NCBI GenBank assembly: GCA_036346275.1
Contig: CM070713.1
Location: forward strand, 76,500,382 to 76,564,381
Source of the DNA: Otatea glauca
Taxonomy: Eukaryota; Streptophyta; Magnoliopsida; Poales; Poaceae
DNA: 64,000 bases
Direction: 5' to 3'
This document shows positions 1 through 11,631 of this stretch, in pieces. Under the pieces are notes generated by a model. That model saw nothing but the letters and a program-made list of their open reading frames with translations, ran no database searches and had not been told where the DNA came from. The first letter of the stretch is position 1; each line of letters opens with the position of its first letter. The translations under genes and the position numbers were made by a program.

Positions 1-1733
1 CCTTTCCACACGAGTCTTCACATTCCGCGTCTCCTCCAGAATTTTCTTCTGACATTGTTCCTTCGTATCCTCTCTACTACACTCGTCATCCGCGAGTTGA
101 GGATTCTTCTGATGTCTCTTCTTCTCCTGTTGAGTCACTTTCTTCGGGCCTCCTCGCTCGCTCTTTGTGATCGTCGGTCTATTCGGCCTCTAAGCGCTTT
201 GGCTTTCTTTGGTCTTTGTTCTTGCCGAGCCGACTTCTTCCGTGATGTTGTTGTTCATCGGGAATGGCGACTGCGATGGCGCAGAGGAGATTGCCGCCCT
301 TGAGCGACCGGCACGTGGGATCTTGTGCCCTTCCTCCACGTGTCCGCCCCATTACATTTAAGTGGGTCTATAAGGTTAAGACTCGCTCGATGGTTCTCTT
401 GGCGCTACAAGGCTCGTCTCGTAGCACGTGGTTTTCAGCAGGAGCATGGTCGTGATTATGACGAAACTTTTGCTCGGTGGCTCATATGACCCTTGTTCGC
501 ACTCTTCTTGCGATGGCGTCGTTCGTCGCTGGTCTATCTCTCGACTTGATGTTAAGAATGCCTTTCTTAATGGTGAGCTACGTGAGGAGGTTTTATGCAC
601 CACCACCGGGTATTACATTCTGAGGCATGGTTTGTCGTCTTCGTCGCTCTCTTTATGGCCTCAAGCAAGCCCGCCGTGCTGGTTTGGCGTTTTTCTTACG
701 TGGTCATTCTTCTTGGCTTTTACGCTAGTACTCATGATCCTGCGCTCTTTGTTCACACTTCACCTCGTGGACGGACTCTTCTTCTTCTCTATGTTGATGA
801 CATGATCATTACTGGCGATGATACTCAGTATATTGCCTTTGTGAAGGCACGTCTCAATGAGCAGTTTCTCATGTCTGATCTAGGTCCTCTTCGTTACTTT
901 ACTGGGGATTGAAGTCTCTTACACCGAGGGTTTCTTTCTATCCCAAGAGAAGTATATTCGGGATCTTCTTGATCGTGCTTCTCTCATTGATCGGTATTTC
1001 TTTGAGACTCCTATGGAGCTCAATGTTCACCTTCGACCCATCGATGGTGAACCTCTTGATGATCCTACTCGCTATCGTCATCTTGTTGGGACTCTTGTTT
1101 ACCTTGGTGTCACTCGTCCGACATTTCTTATCCGATTCATATCTTGAGTCGATTCGTTTCGCTCGCTCCCTTTGACTTCACTATAGTCATCTTCTTCGTG
1201 TTCTACGATATCTTCGTGGAAGTATCTCTCGCCATCTTTTCTTTCCTCGATCCGGCTCCTCCGACGGACATACTCGATGCTACTTGGGCTAGTGATCCCT
1301 CGATCGCGGTCTCTTTACGCTTATTGTGTTTTTCTTGGTGGTTCTCTTATTACTTGGAAGACTAAGAAGCGCACAACAGCTGCTCGTTCGGTCAGAAGGT
1401 GAGTTGCGGCGATGGCTCTTTTGACATGAGAGGTTACTTGGCTACGGTGGCTACTTGAGGATTTTGGTGTTTCGTTTCTACACCAACTCCTCTTTTATCG
1501 ACAATCTGAGAGCTATTAGCATTGCTCGAGATCCGATGAAGCATGAGCTCACCAAGCATATTGGCGTTGATGCTTCCTACATGAGGACACAGTGCAGGAT
1601 CGGGTTGTGGCTCTTGGTATGTGCCTTGAGCTTCAATTAGCGATTTCTTCACGAAGACACAGACTAGAGCTCAAAGACATTTTTTATCTCTCCAAACTCA
1701 GTGTTGTTGATCCACCATGAGTTTGAGGGGGGG
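1..1733 (+). mobile_element. Ty1-copia pol remnant (RT and RNase H), 3' part
   Basis: This is the 3' portion of a Ty1-copia polyprotein that runs in from the left edge of the window. Conceptual reading in shifting frames gives the RT start around 355-440 (FKWVYKVK), the segment with NGELREEV at 560-600, the catalytic YVDDMIITGDD at about 795-830, then VKARLNEQFLMSDLGPLRYF to 905. RNase H pieces follow, including DATWASDPS near 1280 and ISIARDP, KHELTKHIGVDASY near 1520-1580. The reading changes frame several times and carries stops, so no functional protein is made. It ends at a purine-rich tract followed by an LTR at 1734. It lies just upstream of the diacylglycerol kinase exons, either inside an intron of that gene or at a truncation of it. 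Confidence 0.85.
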
Positions 1734-1904
1734 TGTTAGATAGTATCTTTGTTACCTTATATACGAGATTGCTAGTTGCCTTGTATAGAGATTATTTGCC
1801 TTGTATAGTTATTGCCTTATATAGGCTTTCCTTCTATATCCTCTTGTACGTGTATATATACTGGCCCTTTGGCCTCATGTTGAATACAAGTGCTATTTAT
1901 AACA
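1734..1904 (+). repeat. 3' LTR of the Copia remnant, copy 1
   Basis: A 171-bp sequence starts TGTTAGATAG directly after the G-rich polypurine tract (about 1719-1733) that closes the Copia pol remnant. It contains repeated CCTTGTATAG motifs and a TATATATACTGG segment, and ends TATAACA. A second copy follows at once. Confidence 0.7.
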
Positions 1905-2096
1905 AGTTTGAGGGAGGGGTGTTAGACAGTATCCTAGTTGCCTTGTATAAGAGATTGCTAGTTGCCTTGTATACAGATTGTTAGCCTTGTATAGCTATTT
2001 GCCTTATATAGGCTTTCCTTTTATACTTTCCTGTATATGTATATATACTGGCCCATTGGCCTCATGTTCAATACAAGTGCTATTCATAATAGTATC
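1905..2096 (+). repeat. second polypurine tract plus second LTR in tandem
   Basis: A second G-rich tract at 1905-1919 (AGTTTGAGGGAGGGG) is nearly identical to the one before copy 1. It is followed from 1920 by TGTTAGACAG and a sequence closely matching 1734-1904. The right boundary is uncertain, about 2090-2096. LTR-PPT-LTR in direct tandem is not what one retrotransposon insertion produces. Confidence 0.65.
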
Positions 2097-2201
2097 AAGT
2101 TCTGGTATCTGCTCTAAATATTTTAGTTCTACTAAGTTCTTATAATTGCACACACGCTTTATCTGTTTCTGCACTGAGAGTCTCTAGTATTGTTCATGCA
2201 G

Positions 2202-5200
2202 TTGGCAAGCTGTCATTATGATGCCAGAAGGAGAAATAAAAGAGTTGCCGTATGCACTTAAGAAAGTGGAACTTGTAGATCGGTTGGAGTTCAGCCAGGT
2301 TTTGACTACAAATGCACCTGGATTTTATGCTCTGAAATAGAAAGCAGGCTTTAAAGTTCAAACATAACAATACAGTCGCTTATATTCTATCATCTTTCAT
2401 TATTACCCCCTTGCTCTAGTTAAGTAAGTTATTTTAGATGCCTGTTAAGATTGTAAATGAGAACAGAAAAATAATCTAGTTATTTATTATTTAAATGGTC
2501 TTGGATATTTTAATTTACTGAGAAAGCTAGTTAAGATGAATTATACATGACATCCTGTTCTGTCTGGGTGGAAATGATCCGAGATAATCTAAACTTCACA
2601 TTTTTTTTAAAAAAATATTCAAATTGATTATATAAAACAGCCTAGGAAAACAAAAGTGTGGTTGTTACACTAAAGTTTGCATAGTAACTATGTAATTTGT
2701 GCTAATTTTTTATATTTTTATACGGTAGCTAGTCCTACTTATCTGTAATATAGAGTGCATGCTAAAATTTGTTTCTATTCCTTGAATAGTTTGATAGATT
2801 GTTCCAGCATTTTGTCGTCTTCTGTCATTGACTACCACTTCTTAAAAATAGTACACTGCCTCCTATGGCTTTTCTCAGATGAACTTGCAAGTACATATGT
2901 CTTTGTTAAAGGGCTGCTCTAATATGGTGCAGGAGAATGGGAATGGCACTGATATACCTGAAAAAGCTTCTTGCTATAAAGGAGTATTCTACAACTACCT
3001 TAGCATCGGTATTTCTTTGATACTTCATCAAGCTTCTTTCCTTGGTTAATTCTGTTATTTCTCATGAACTTTACTTGATGATTACAATTCAGTAGAGGTA
3101 ATAAGTTCATGAAATAATTCTTGTCTGCTATCCTGCCTAAGTGAGGTATCTTTGATATTCAGACCAACTGGATAATACATTGTAGCCTCCAGTTTCTCTC
3201 GATTTCCTAGGTGTTTAGGCTTTCCATAGAGTGACATATATCAATATTTTTATTGTGGTAAACTGCTATTAGAAAAGCTGCATCCTTCAGTAGCTTGAAG
3301 TTCTATGTGAAATAGATAAACTGAAACCATACATGGTGTCTCTAACGATATGAAGTTGTAGGACTACAAATGGAATAGTACTATTTGATTAGTTTTCATC
3401 GAGATATCAAATTGTGTATGGCTCCATTTATTTTGATGTACTAGAGGTGAATTTTATGGTTTCTGGCAATTCCTTAGAACCTTGAGTCATTGCTAAGTGT
3501 TCCATTTATTTTGAATAGGGATGGATGCTCAAGTTGCGTATGGTTTCCACCATCTACGTGATGAAAAGCCTTATCTTGCGCAAGGACCAGTTGCAAATAA
3601 GGTGCTGACAGAAGTTCTTTAATGGTGCAATGCTGACTGTCTTAAAATTCTCTGTTACATGTTTTGTCATTATGAAGTGTGATTTTTCGGAAGCTCATTT
3701 CTTTGGAGCCTGCATATTTATTGAATTATTTTGATAAGTGGGCAAGATATATACTTGATTCAGAATGTGCTGGTTAGCAATAACTATCAGTTGTCTGTTT
3801 TATCAGTAGCACATTAGTATGGCAGACTGATAGATCACATGATGTAACACACACACACAAACAAACACACACTTATGCACCCCCATTTTACAGTAGGTTC
3901 TGGCCCTTCTGGGTATACTATTATTCTGCGGATCCTGCTGTATACTTGTATACTTGATAGATAAGCTGGATGTGATACTGCAAAGTTCTTCTAGAGTATG
4001 TAACTTTTGAAAAAAAAAAGGCTTCCATTTCATTTTCTGTAGCATAGTTATTTGGTATCTCAGAATACTATGTCATATTGTTATGTGACTTTTAGGCGAT
4101 TCTGCTTATGGTATTCATTTTTTTTTTGTTGCTCTTTGCAGTTGATTTATGCTGGATATAGCTGCACGCAGGGGTGGTTCTGTACACCTTGTACAGCAAG
4201 TCCTCAGCTAAGGTAAATAACATTCCTTTCCATGGATTCTAAAATGGCTTTGAACTTTTAAAATATCAAGTAGTTCTTTTATCTTGATCCACCTCTAGAC
4301 ACTATCATGGTTTGAGGTTAATTATGGGATTTGACTCACTGAACTTCTAAGACGTATCATGGGTCTACATACTACAACACTATTCTTAGTTAACATCAGA
4401 GGGTTTGAATTCAAGGTTCGTGCTCATGGTATGCTGGGTACGATGCAATGATAATGAAATATATCTTTTACCTCTTTTCTCCATGTTTTGATGGTTCACA
4501 AATTAAACTGTGGTCATGCTATGATATTTTTCTCCGTCCTTTTGCGAAATTTATCTGAATCATCTATCCAAGGCTGAAAGAATGCTTTGTTGATGCAGGG
4601 GGCTTAAGAACATCTTGCGGCTTTACATTAAAAAGGTCAACTGTTCCGAATGGGAGCAAATTACAATGCCTTCAAGGCAAGTCATTGATTTATGTTACAT
4701 TGAAAAGGCTTTTAAACAGCTTGAGCCTTGGGGGTTGTTAAAAAAAAATCTTTGAGATGCTGGGCCTTACATTGAAAATCCTTTTAAACAGCTATGAACC
4801 TTAGGCAGTTTTTTTTTTGTCTGGTAACCATTGCTACTAGTAGTTTGGGGACTAGTGTTTGATACTGGGCAATTTAGGACCTATGCTGATACGTGGCACT
4901 GATACTATGGTATGCTGTTTGGCAATAGCTGGTATGACTGATACATGTGTTCCTATGTTCACAAATTTTCAGCTGAAAATATGTAAATTGGTATTAATTC
5001 AGTAGGTGCAAACTATATATGTGGCGTTTCTGTATCAATTTTGAACCTTGCTGGAATAAACACAGCTGTATTTATATACTGCCGGGGCTTCCCCTGCAGT
5101 TTTCCATAAAAAAACAGCTATATATTTTTAAAGATGACACAATGGTTGGGGTGTTGCACATCATTTTTCAACTAAGACATGGATGCCTGTCAGAAGATAC

Positions 5201-6479
5201 TAGTTAATAACCCATACCTGGATATCTTAGCAGCCCGTCCTTTTATTGAGCCTTGCTTTGTAGAATCGTAGAAAAACATGTAGTGCACGTCCATGTTGGG
5301 TGACGCCCGAAATATGAGAGAAACAAAAAAAAATATTCTCAAATATCATGCGATTCTTATCCTGTACATATTTTTTGGTTTGTGTGTGGCATGCCATTTC
5401 CAATGTGTATTACTATACTGGTGTGGAGCCTGGAATCATATCAGTAAATAATGGATGCTAAAGACCATGTCACCATCAATTATCTCTCATTTGAGAGAAC
5501 TTTGGAACTTAAATAATTCGTGTTGTTGATTTTCGTTCAAATTTGTTTTGACCAATCCTTGTGCTATGTCACAGAAATTGAGCTCACATTTTCCCCCGAT
5601 ACTGCAGTGTTAGATCCCTAGTGGTCTTGAATTTATACAGCTACGGAAGTGGAAGGCATCCATGGGGTGATCTTAAACCTGACTATCTTGAAAAGGTTAG
5701 CAGTCGAGATGGCTCATTCGCATTGCATATGATATGAATAGCCTTTGAAGTTGCAAAATGGGATAAATTGACATGAATCCTTCTAGAACATGTGGTAGCT
5801 AGAGTTCAGCATTTGGTGGGGTTGCCCAAGAGGGTTCTGTTGCTTATATACAAATGACATGTCTTTCTATTCCAATTCCCAGAGAGGTTTTGTTGAAGCT
5901 CATTCAGATGATGGTTTGCTTGAAATATTTGGTCTGAAGGAAGGTTGGCATGCTTCATTCGTTATGTCTGAGCTTATCAAAGCAAAGCACATTGCTCAGG
6001 TATTTACATTTGTTTGTTACTCTGTTTCTGTATTGATTTTGGCAATGGATTGATCTATTGGCCCTCTAAGATACTTATCTTCTTTTGAAAAACAAACTAA
6101 AAGGACCCTAGCTTTTCATGTGATCTATGTTGGCTATGAGACACTCTCGATACCTAAACTATTATTAGCCTCAAAATTGTATGGTGACTAAGCTTTTAGA
6201 AACTTGTGGAACTTAAATATACTAAATTGCGTGAAGTAGATGTTCTTGGATGTTTTCCCATGCCTTTCTTCACTAAGTTATAACAGAGTTTGTTCCGAAA
6301 TCACGGCGTCCTATCAGGCTGCAGCTATCAAGTTTGAAATGAGGGGTGGTCAGTGGAATCGAGCTTATGTTCAAATGGATGGAGAGCCATGGAGACAACC
6401 ACTCGTTCAGGAACAGTCAACCATTCTGGAAATAAATAAAGTTCCGTATCATTCTCTGATGATAAATGGGGAGCAATGA
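2202..6479 (+). CDS. Diacylglycerol kinase, 3' exons (accessory domain and C-terminus)
   Basis: Eight exons can be joined in phase: 2202-2298, 2933-3008, 3519-3601, 4142-4212, 4599-4676, 5608-5695, 5883-5999 and 6318-6479 (stop TGA). They encode 256 residues. The product matches the accessory domain and C-terminus of plant diacylglycerol kinases, which phosphorylate diacylglycerol to phosphatidic acid in lipid signalling. Diagnostic stretches are GMDAQVAYGFHHLRDEKPY, LIYAGYSCTQGWF, NLYSYGSGRHPWG, GFVEAHSDDGLLEIFGLKEG and MQMDGEPW-like VQMDGEPWRQP. The order and spacing resemble the small plant DGKs without C1 domains (DGK3/4/7 or DGK5-like), from memory. The N-terminal catalytic domain is not in the window: either its exons lie to the left with a Copia element in the intervening intron, or the gene is truncated. 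The intron after 4676 uses a GC donor (AAG|GCAAGT). No frameshift or stop was seen. Confidence 0.9.
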
Positions 6480-7349
6480 ATTTCCCTATGTTAATCAGGT
6501 AACATTCCGGAAAGTCCATTTTCTTAATGTTTTCCGACACCATTTTCCACTGTAAATCACATCATTTTCTTGATAGCTCCCTTAATCATTCGCTTACCAT
6601 TTCATACCAGGTTGGAATTCTTCGTTAGATTATGTACAGTTCAGGAGCAGCAGGGATTAGATTCGATAGAGCTGGCTCAGCTGCAGCGAGGATGCATGTT
6701 TACTGGTCTTCACCATGCCATGGTTGAGTCATGGCCGGAGCATGATGTGGCACCATGTACTGTTGTATCATATAAGTTATGTTGTATTCTAGGTTCTTTT
6801 GAGGGAAAACAAATTTAACTTACTAGTAACGTAATTTTTTTTGTCAATGCAAAAAATAACCTGGTGAAAAAAAACACCATGTAAGCTGTAAAATTGGTCA
6901 GATTACCGTTTGCTCTGTCCGGAGATCAAGCACCGTTCCGGTTTAATCCGAGCTCGTTCCTTTAGTCCTTTTTTTTTAGATTCCTTCTAGTACTTCACTT
7001 GGTATCATTCTGAATCTGAATGTTGGCGCTGGCGTTGAATTTGCTAGTTTTGACTCGTGAGTAGCTGATGCGTACTGATTAGCTTTTGGATGCAATTTAG
7101 AGTCAAAATATAGCTTTTGGATGCAAGTTAGGAGTCAAAAATATGCGGAGATGCTGCTAAGAAATTACTCGTAAGAATTTGCCTAGTGTACCCTCGTAAG
7201 CAAGAGATTAGAGCCACACTTTCACTGAAGCCCGCAGGCCATGGTTGCAGCTTGCTAGGAGATAGGATTATTACATGAAAATGCCTACGTTACCTCCTGA
7301 ACTTCGTTTGTCCGTCTACCAAACCTCGTGATCTACAAAATCGGATTGC
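6480..7349 (+). other. 3' UTR and intergenic DNA after the DGK gene
   Basis: The first roughly 340 bases after the stop are probably 3' UTR. A GTAACATT donor-like site at 6499 and a CCAG acceptor-like site near 6610 could frame a UTR intron. No further coding sequence was recognised before the Copia element at 7350. Confidence 0.4.
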
Positions 7350-7603
7350 TGAATAATAAAATGATTGTCGTAGATCAATTCTAATACTAATCAAGAATAT
7401 CAGTAGAATAATCGCAATAGATGAATACAACATATAAGGGATATTAACTCTTTTCTATTCATTAATTTTAGATTGATTTTTTTTTACAATAGAGTGCTAT
7501 ATTTATACTCAAAACCCTTCATCCGTAGTTTTGAAATTCGCTCATCAAAACTAAGAGTCCGATTATATCTCAACATAACTAAGAATCCGGTTATATCTTA
7601 ATA
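7350..7603 (-). repeat. 3' LTR of the RT-less Copia element
   Basis: This shares an ordered series of blocks with 11413-11631: GTAGATCAA, CAATAGATGAA, TAACTCTTTTCT, TACAATAG and CGGTTATATCT. A short internal duplication of AACTAAGAxTCCGxTTATATCT near 7560-7600 makes it longer than the other LTR. The ends are approximate. Confidence 0.6.
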
Positions 7604-7815
7604 CTCCTTCTTGGGCGAATACTGCGCCATGCATATGCCACATCAAAAACTCCTTTCAAAAACTCAGTGGAGAAAAGGATGGAGAAAAGAGTACATTGCA
7701 TCCGCATACGTGTTACACTTGTTGCCTTATTAAAAATCTTCTTTTTTAATGATTGGCGCGTATACATCACAACTAAATTTTCACATATGAAAAATTATTG
7801 GTTCTTTCCCACGCA

Positions 7816-8354
7816 CTAACCGTAAGGGGAAATGTCACGGTATGCATTTGGTATGTGTTGAATTAATGTAGCCATGTGCAATACTAAGTGGCCCCAACAA
7901 CTGGTGGGTAGCTTACAATTTTGTAAGGGTGTTCTAGCAATAAGTTTTATTCTTTTAATTAATGACTCTGCAAGGCCATTTTGTTTGTGGATATGAGGTA
8001 TTGAATTCTCTACATTTATGCCCAGAGCCATACAATAATCATTGAATGCCTTTGAGGTGAACTCGCTAGCATTATCCATTCGAATAAACTTAATACTTTC
8101 ATTTGGAAATGAGGTTCTTAATTTGATAATTTGGGCAATTAATTTAGCAAAAGTATGGTTCCGAGTAATAATAAACATATATGAGACCATCTAGTAGAAA
8201 CATATATCAGTACCATAAAGTATCTAAAGGGGCTCGACAAGGGCTGGATAGGTCCACAAATATCACCTTGAATTCTCTCTAAGAAACTCGGTAATTCTTC
8301 CCTAACTTTTAGATAAGAGGGTCTAGTTATGAGCTTCCCTTTAGCACAAGCAGA
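7816..8354 (-). pseudogene. Copia integrase core fragment
   Basis: The - strand reads IRMDNASEFTSKAFNDYC, then ENSIPHIHKQNGLAESLIKR, then LPTSCWGH, which is the retroviral-type integrase core of Copia elements around the second and third acidic residues (DNASEF, HKQNGLAE). It is about 60% identical by eye to the integrase of the element at 47388-51772. The reading is broken upstream of 8190 and ends abruptly at 7816 with no reverse transcriptase behind it. It would have inserted element cDNA into the genome and is now inactive. Confidence 0.75.
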
Positions 8355-8870
8355 TCATAAGAAATCTTCAGGTCTAGAAAAGTTTGTAGTTTTTATGTTA
8401 TGGCTAGCAAAATTATTAATAATTTTTCTCATCATATTCAACCCAGGATGACCCAATTGATTATGCCAGATCTTAAAAAGTTCTAGGTTTTTAAATATTA
8501 TTTTTATCACAATATAAACTTTAGGTTTTATATATGTATAGTATAACCCGTTAAACTTAGTCATGAGTGGTTCTTCTGTACCATCCTTATTTTTTGTCTT
8601 CATGTGGAAATCATTTAGACGAATGTCTTTTAAACTTAATAGAGTATGACTGAACTCAGGACACAAGAGAGCATCATCTATTATAATACGAGTACCCATA
8701 TGGAGAATTATGATGGCCCTTCTAATGCCAACATGAGGGCATGGCTTCTAGCGATGGTCATAATATTTTCAGTTTTCTTAGTTAAAGTTTGAAAATATTT
8801 AGTTTTCATAAGAATTAAATTAGTGGTGCAATTGTCTACAAGATAGGTTTTCTCTTTTGCCATTAGACAA
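8355..8870 (-). pseudogene. Copia protease/GAG-pre-integrase fragment
   Basis: The 8355-8699 reading contains ALLCPEFSHTLLSLKDIR and LFKIWHNQLGHPGLNMM, the zinc-binding pre-integrase region (WHNQLGHPG) typical of Copia polyproteins. Upstream bases 8700-8870 read as a broken protease segment (VDNCTTNLILMKTKYFQT-like). No full protease can be read. Confidence 0.65.
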
Positions 8871-9539
8871 TACTTTGTTCTATTTTAAAAGTATGATTTA
8901 GCGATCAAACAATTGTTGCATTTGGAACACATTGTAAAATATAGAACAAATATAACACAATAATTGAATGAATCAAATATTCTGAGAAATAATAATTTAT
9001 TAAACTTAAATGATAATCACTCAATAGGAGCGTAGATCAATGTTCATTCATGAACTAAAACTAAATCAATAAAGAGACTCATAAGGAAAATGTGACATCA
9101 ACTAGCAAAGCGATGGAATATTTAGGAGACTACTACAGGTCTCCATATAAGTCATGAGTGTTCTTCTATAACTCCTTGAGCTAAACTCTGAGAAGATTGT
9201 CTTGGTCCATGGGAGTGTTTGTGTCTTTCTCTATGAGATCAAGAATCATGTTATTACTCTTCTCAGTGTCCTTGTTAACAACAGGATAAGCGATGAAGTA
9301 TGCCTTAGCCTTGTTCTCCTAGGTCATCTTGACTTTCCGGTGGATTGCATATAAAGGTCCGTCAAATGCTTCGGGGTGCAGTAGGTGCATGACCAATGGT
9401 ATGTATATCCACACCTAAAGCAAGGTTATGGAGTGTAGGCAAGTGACCAATCATCTTGTCTCTAGAATTTTCCTTGCCCTTTACCTATCCCTAGGGCTTG
9501 CCTTTGCATTTTTGCACTCCAACTTTCTTTCATTTTTCC

Positions 9540-10210
9540 CCTTAACGTCATTTACCCTTTTCGTGGCCATGGTTGTTATTTACCTGCTGAGCATTGGCAT
9601 ATGCTTCGTACATTGACTATGTCCCATTGGGAATAATATGGTGATTCTTCGTTAATAGTTCATCGTATTTCTCTAATTCTAGCAAAGTGTAGATAAGCTC
9701 AGAGTACTTCTGGTACTTGGCATGACGATATTGTTGATGTAGTATCCTCCTATGTGGGATAGAAGGTGCATAATATCTTGTTTATCATATCGGCATCTCT
9801 AACTTTCTTATTACAAGAGCACAGCTTGGCGACAAGTTTGTTCATGGTGGAGTTGTAAGCTAGCATAGTTTTGAAATCCTAGAAGCTTAGAAGGGTCTAT
9901 TCGCGCTGTACTTTTGGCAATAGGGTGGATCTTTGATGGTTATAGCGTTCCATTAGGGAATTCCATAATGCCAGTGGGTTCTCCATCAAATACTTGGTCT
10001 TCAAGTCCGCATGAAGATGATGCCTTAGGAAGTGCGGAGACACACGGGTGGCTTTAGGGAGAGCAAGAGCGCTAGCTTCGAGCTGGGTGATAGCAACTCG
10101 AAGAGATCAAGCTATTAGATTGATCTTGGTATCAGTTGCCCAGGTGAGGTAATTATTGCCATTCAGGGTGAGCTTAACAAATTCCCTCTTTACAATGTCT
10201 AACATATCCT
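9540..10210 (-). pseudogene. Copia gag remnant
   Basis: The - strand from about 10205 begins MLDIVKREFVKLTLNGNNY then LTWATDTKINLIA and continues ADLKTKYLMENPLALWNSL and MERYNHQRSTLLPK, a typical Copia Gag (UBN2/DUF4219-like) start and helical core. Several stops and frameshifts interrupt it. In life it formed the virus-like particle shell. Confidence 0.65.
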
Positions 10211-10699
10211 GTTACATGCAAGATTGAATTTTAGAGCTAGTAAAATAAATATATTGCATGCTCATATTTGAATCAATAAAGATTGGTCCATATCTATTCA
10301 GTATATATTTTATATTTATCTAAAATTTCCAGAATTTTTCTAACATTTCACACTTTTCTGCTAATTATCAAGCAATTTTCATAATTACCGAACTAACAGA
10401 AAAATAAATTCAGCGGGTATATAAACATAAAATTATGTTAAGAAAATAAACCCAGTGATATGAAGCTTTCAGTGCGTGCTAGGTCTTAGGTTTAACAAAA
10501 TTACGGAAGACCAAATACCTAAAAATTCAGTTTCTAGGGTTTAATATAATTTTTCAGATTTGTTAACTATTTTTTGGGATTACATAAAACTTTAGGGTCC
10601 AGAAAGTAAAATTTTCTTTGTCTTAATGAATTTCTGTAATTATGCGGAACTTCATGTCTTTTTTTCTCAAAATTGTCGATTTAGGGTTTAATTCAAAAT

Positions 10700-11280
10700 T
10701 TAGTCTGTTTATGTATATGTGTCGGATCTGGTCCAGCCTTGTTGCATTGGGCCGGATCTAGTCCGGCCTATTTAGCTCTTGAACGCTAGGGTTTCCAAAC
10801 CCTAGCGCCCAGCGAGGCGATGATAGTGGGCGTCCCGCACAGCAGGAGCATTGGCGGGCGTACGAGGATGGAGTCGCGCGACGACGGCAAGGTGCTCATC
10901 AGGAGCGGTGGCGGCGAGTGCCGTGCACAGTAGGGGCATTGGTAGGGGCAAGAGGCGCACGAGGACAAAGTTATGTGGCGGCGACAAGGTGCTCATTAGG
11001 AGCGGTGACTGCGGTTCACGGCGGTAGGCGTGCGGTCAAGCGGAAGATAGCCATGTCAGGCGAGCGGCGGGCGTGAGTGTGTACTGCGGGAGCATGGGCA
11101 ATGGCCGACGCCTCGGAGAACAACGTGATTCTTTGGCGTGGAGTGCGGTGTGACGACGGTGCGAATGCGCATGATGCGCGAGTTCTGCTCGACCTCGGCT
11201 ACGCTTTGGGGTGCCGTCTATCATGGCTATCAGTTCCACATAGGTGTGAACAAAAATCCCTCAATCTAGAATGCTAATTA
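10700..11280. other. GC-rich leader segment within the old Copia element
   Basis: Between gag and the 5' LTR the composition jumps to GC-rich. There is an internal direct repeat, AAGGTGCTCATCAGGAGCGG near 10890 and AAGGTGCTCATTAGGAGCGG near 10988. It is either the normal untranslated leader of the family or captured host sequence. Short readings in it match nothing I recognise. Confidence 0.4.
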
Positions 11281-11412
11281 GAGATTAAACTGGTCTAATT
11301 TAGGGAACCAGTAGACAATAATTAATCTACAAGATTAATCTAGAGGATAGGGATTGAAAAAGGAATCCATGTGACATATCTGTTGGCCTTGAAGAGCTTC
11401 GTGCTGATAACG

Positions 11413-11631
11413 TATTAGATGATCGATAATTGTTGTAGATCAACCTCAATGTCAATCAAGAATAACCAAAGAACCATCACAATAGATGAACCCTAGAAAC
11501 AGAGGATCCTAACTCTTTTCTCTTTATTGATTGATTTCTATTGTACAATAGGGGCTATATTTATAGCCAAAACCCCCTAGGTAGTTTTAGAATTCACCCA
11601 CTAAACTCTGGAGTTCGGTTATATCTCGATA
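11413..11631 (-). repeat. 5' LTR of the RT-less Copia element
   Basis: This 219-bp copy is homologous to 7350-7603. Directly left of it, 11397-11412 reads on the - strand as CGTTATCAGCACGAAG. The same sequence abuts the 5' LTR of the Copia element at 47388-51772, so it is probably the shared primer-binding site. Confidence 0.6.

Larger units (their letters stand above)
7350..11631 (-). mobile_element. Old Ty1-copia element lacking RT and RNase H
   Basis: The element lies between two related LTR copies (7350-7603 and 11413-11631). Reading on the - strand, after the 5' LTR at the right, gives a primer-binding-like CGTTATCAGCACGAAG sequence just outside 11413, a leader, gag (about 9550-10205), GAG-pre-integrase (about 8355-8700) and an integrase core (7816-8350). 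It then passes straight into a 3' tail at 7604-7815 that matches the 3' untranslated tail of the Copia element at 47388-51772. About 2 kb of reverse transcriptase and RNase H is missing. Many stops and the diverged LTRs show age. Flanks ATTGC (7345-7349) and TTTGC beyond the right LTR may be a decayed 5-bp target duplication. Confidence 0.8.
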
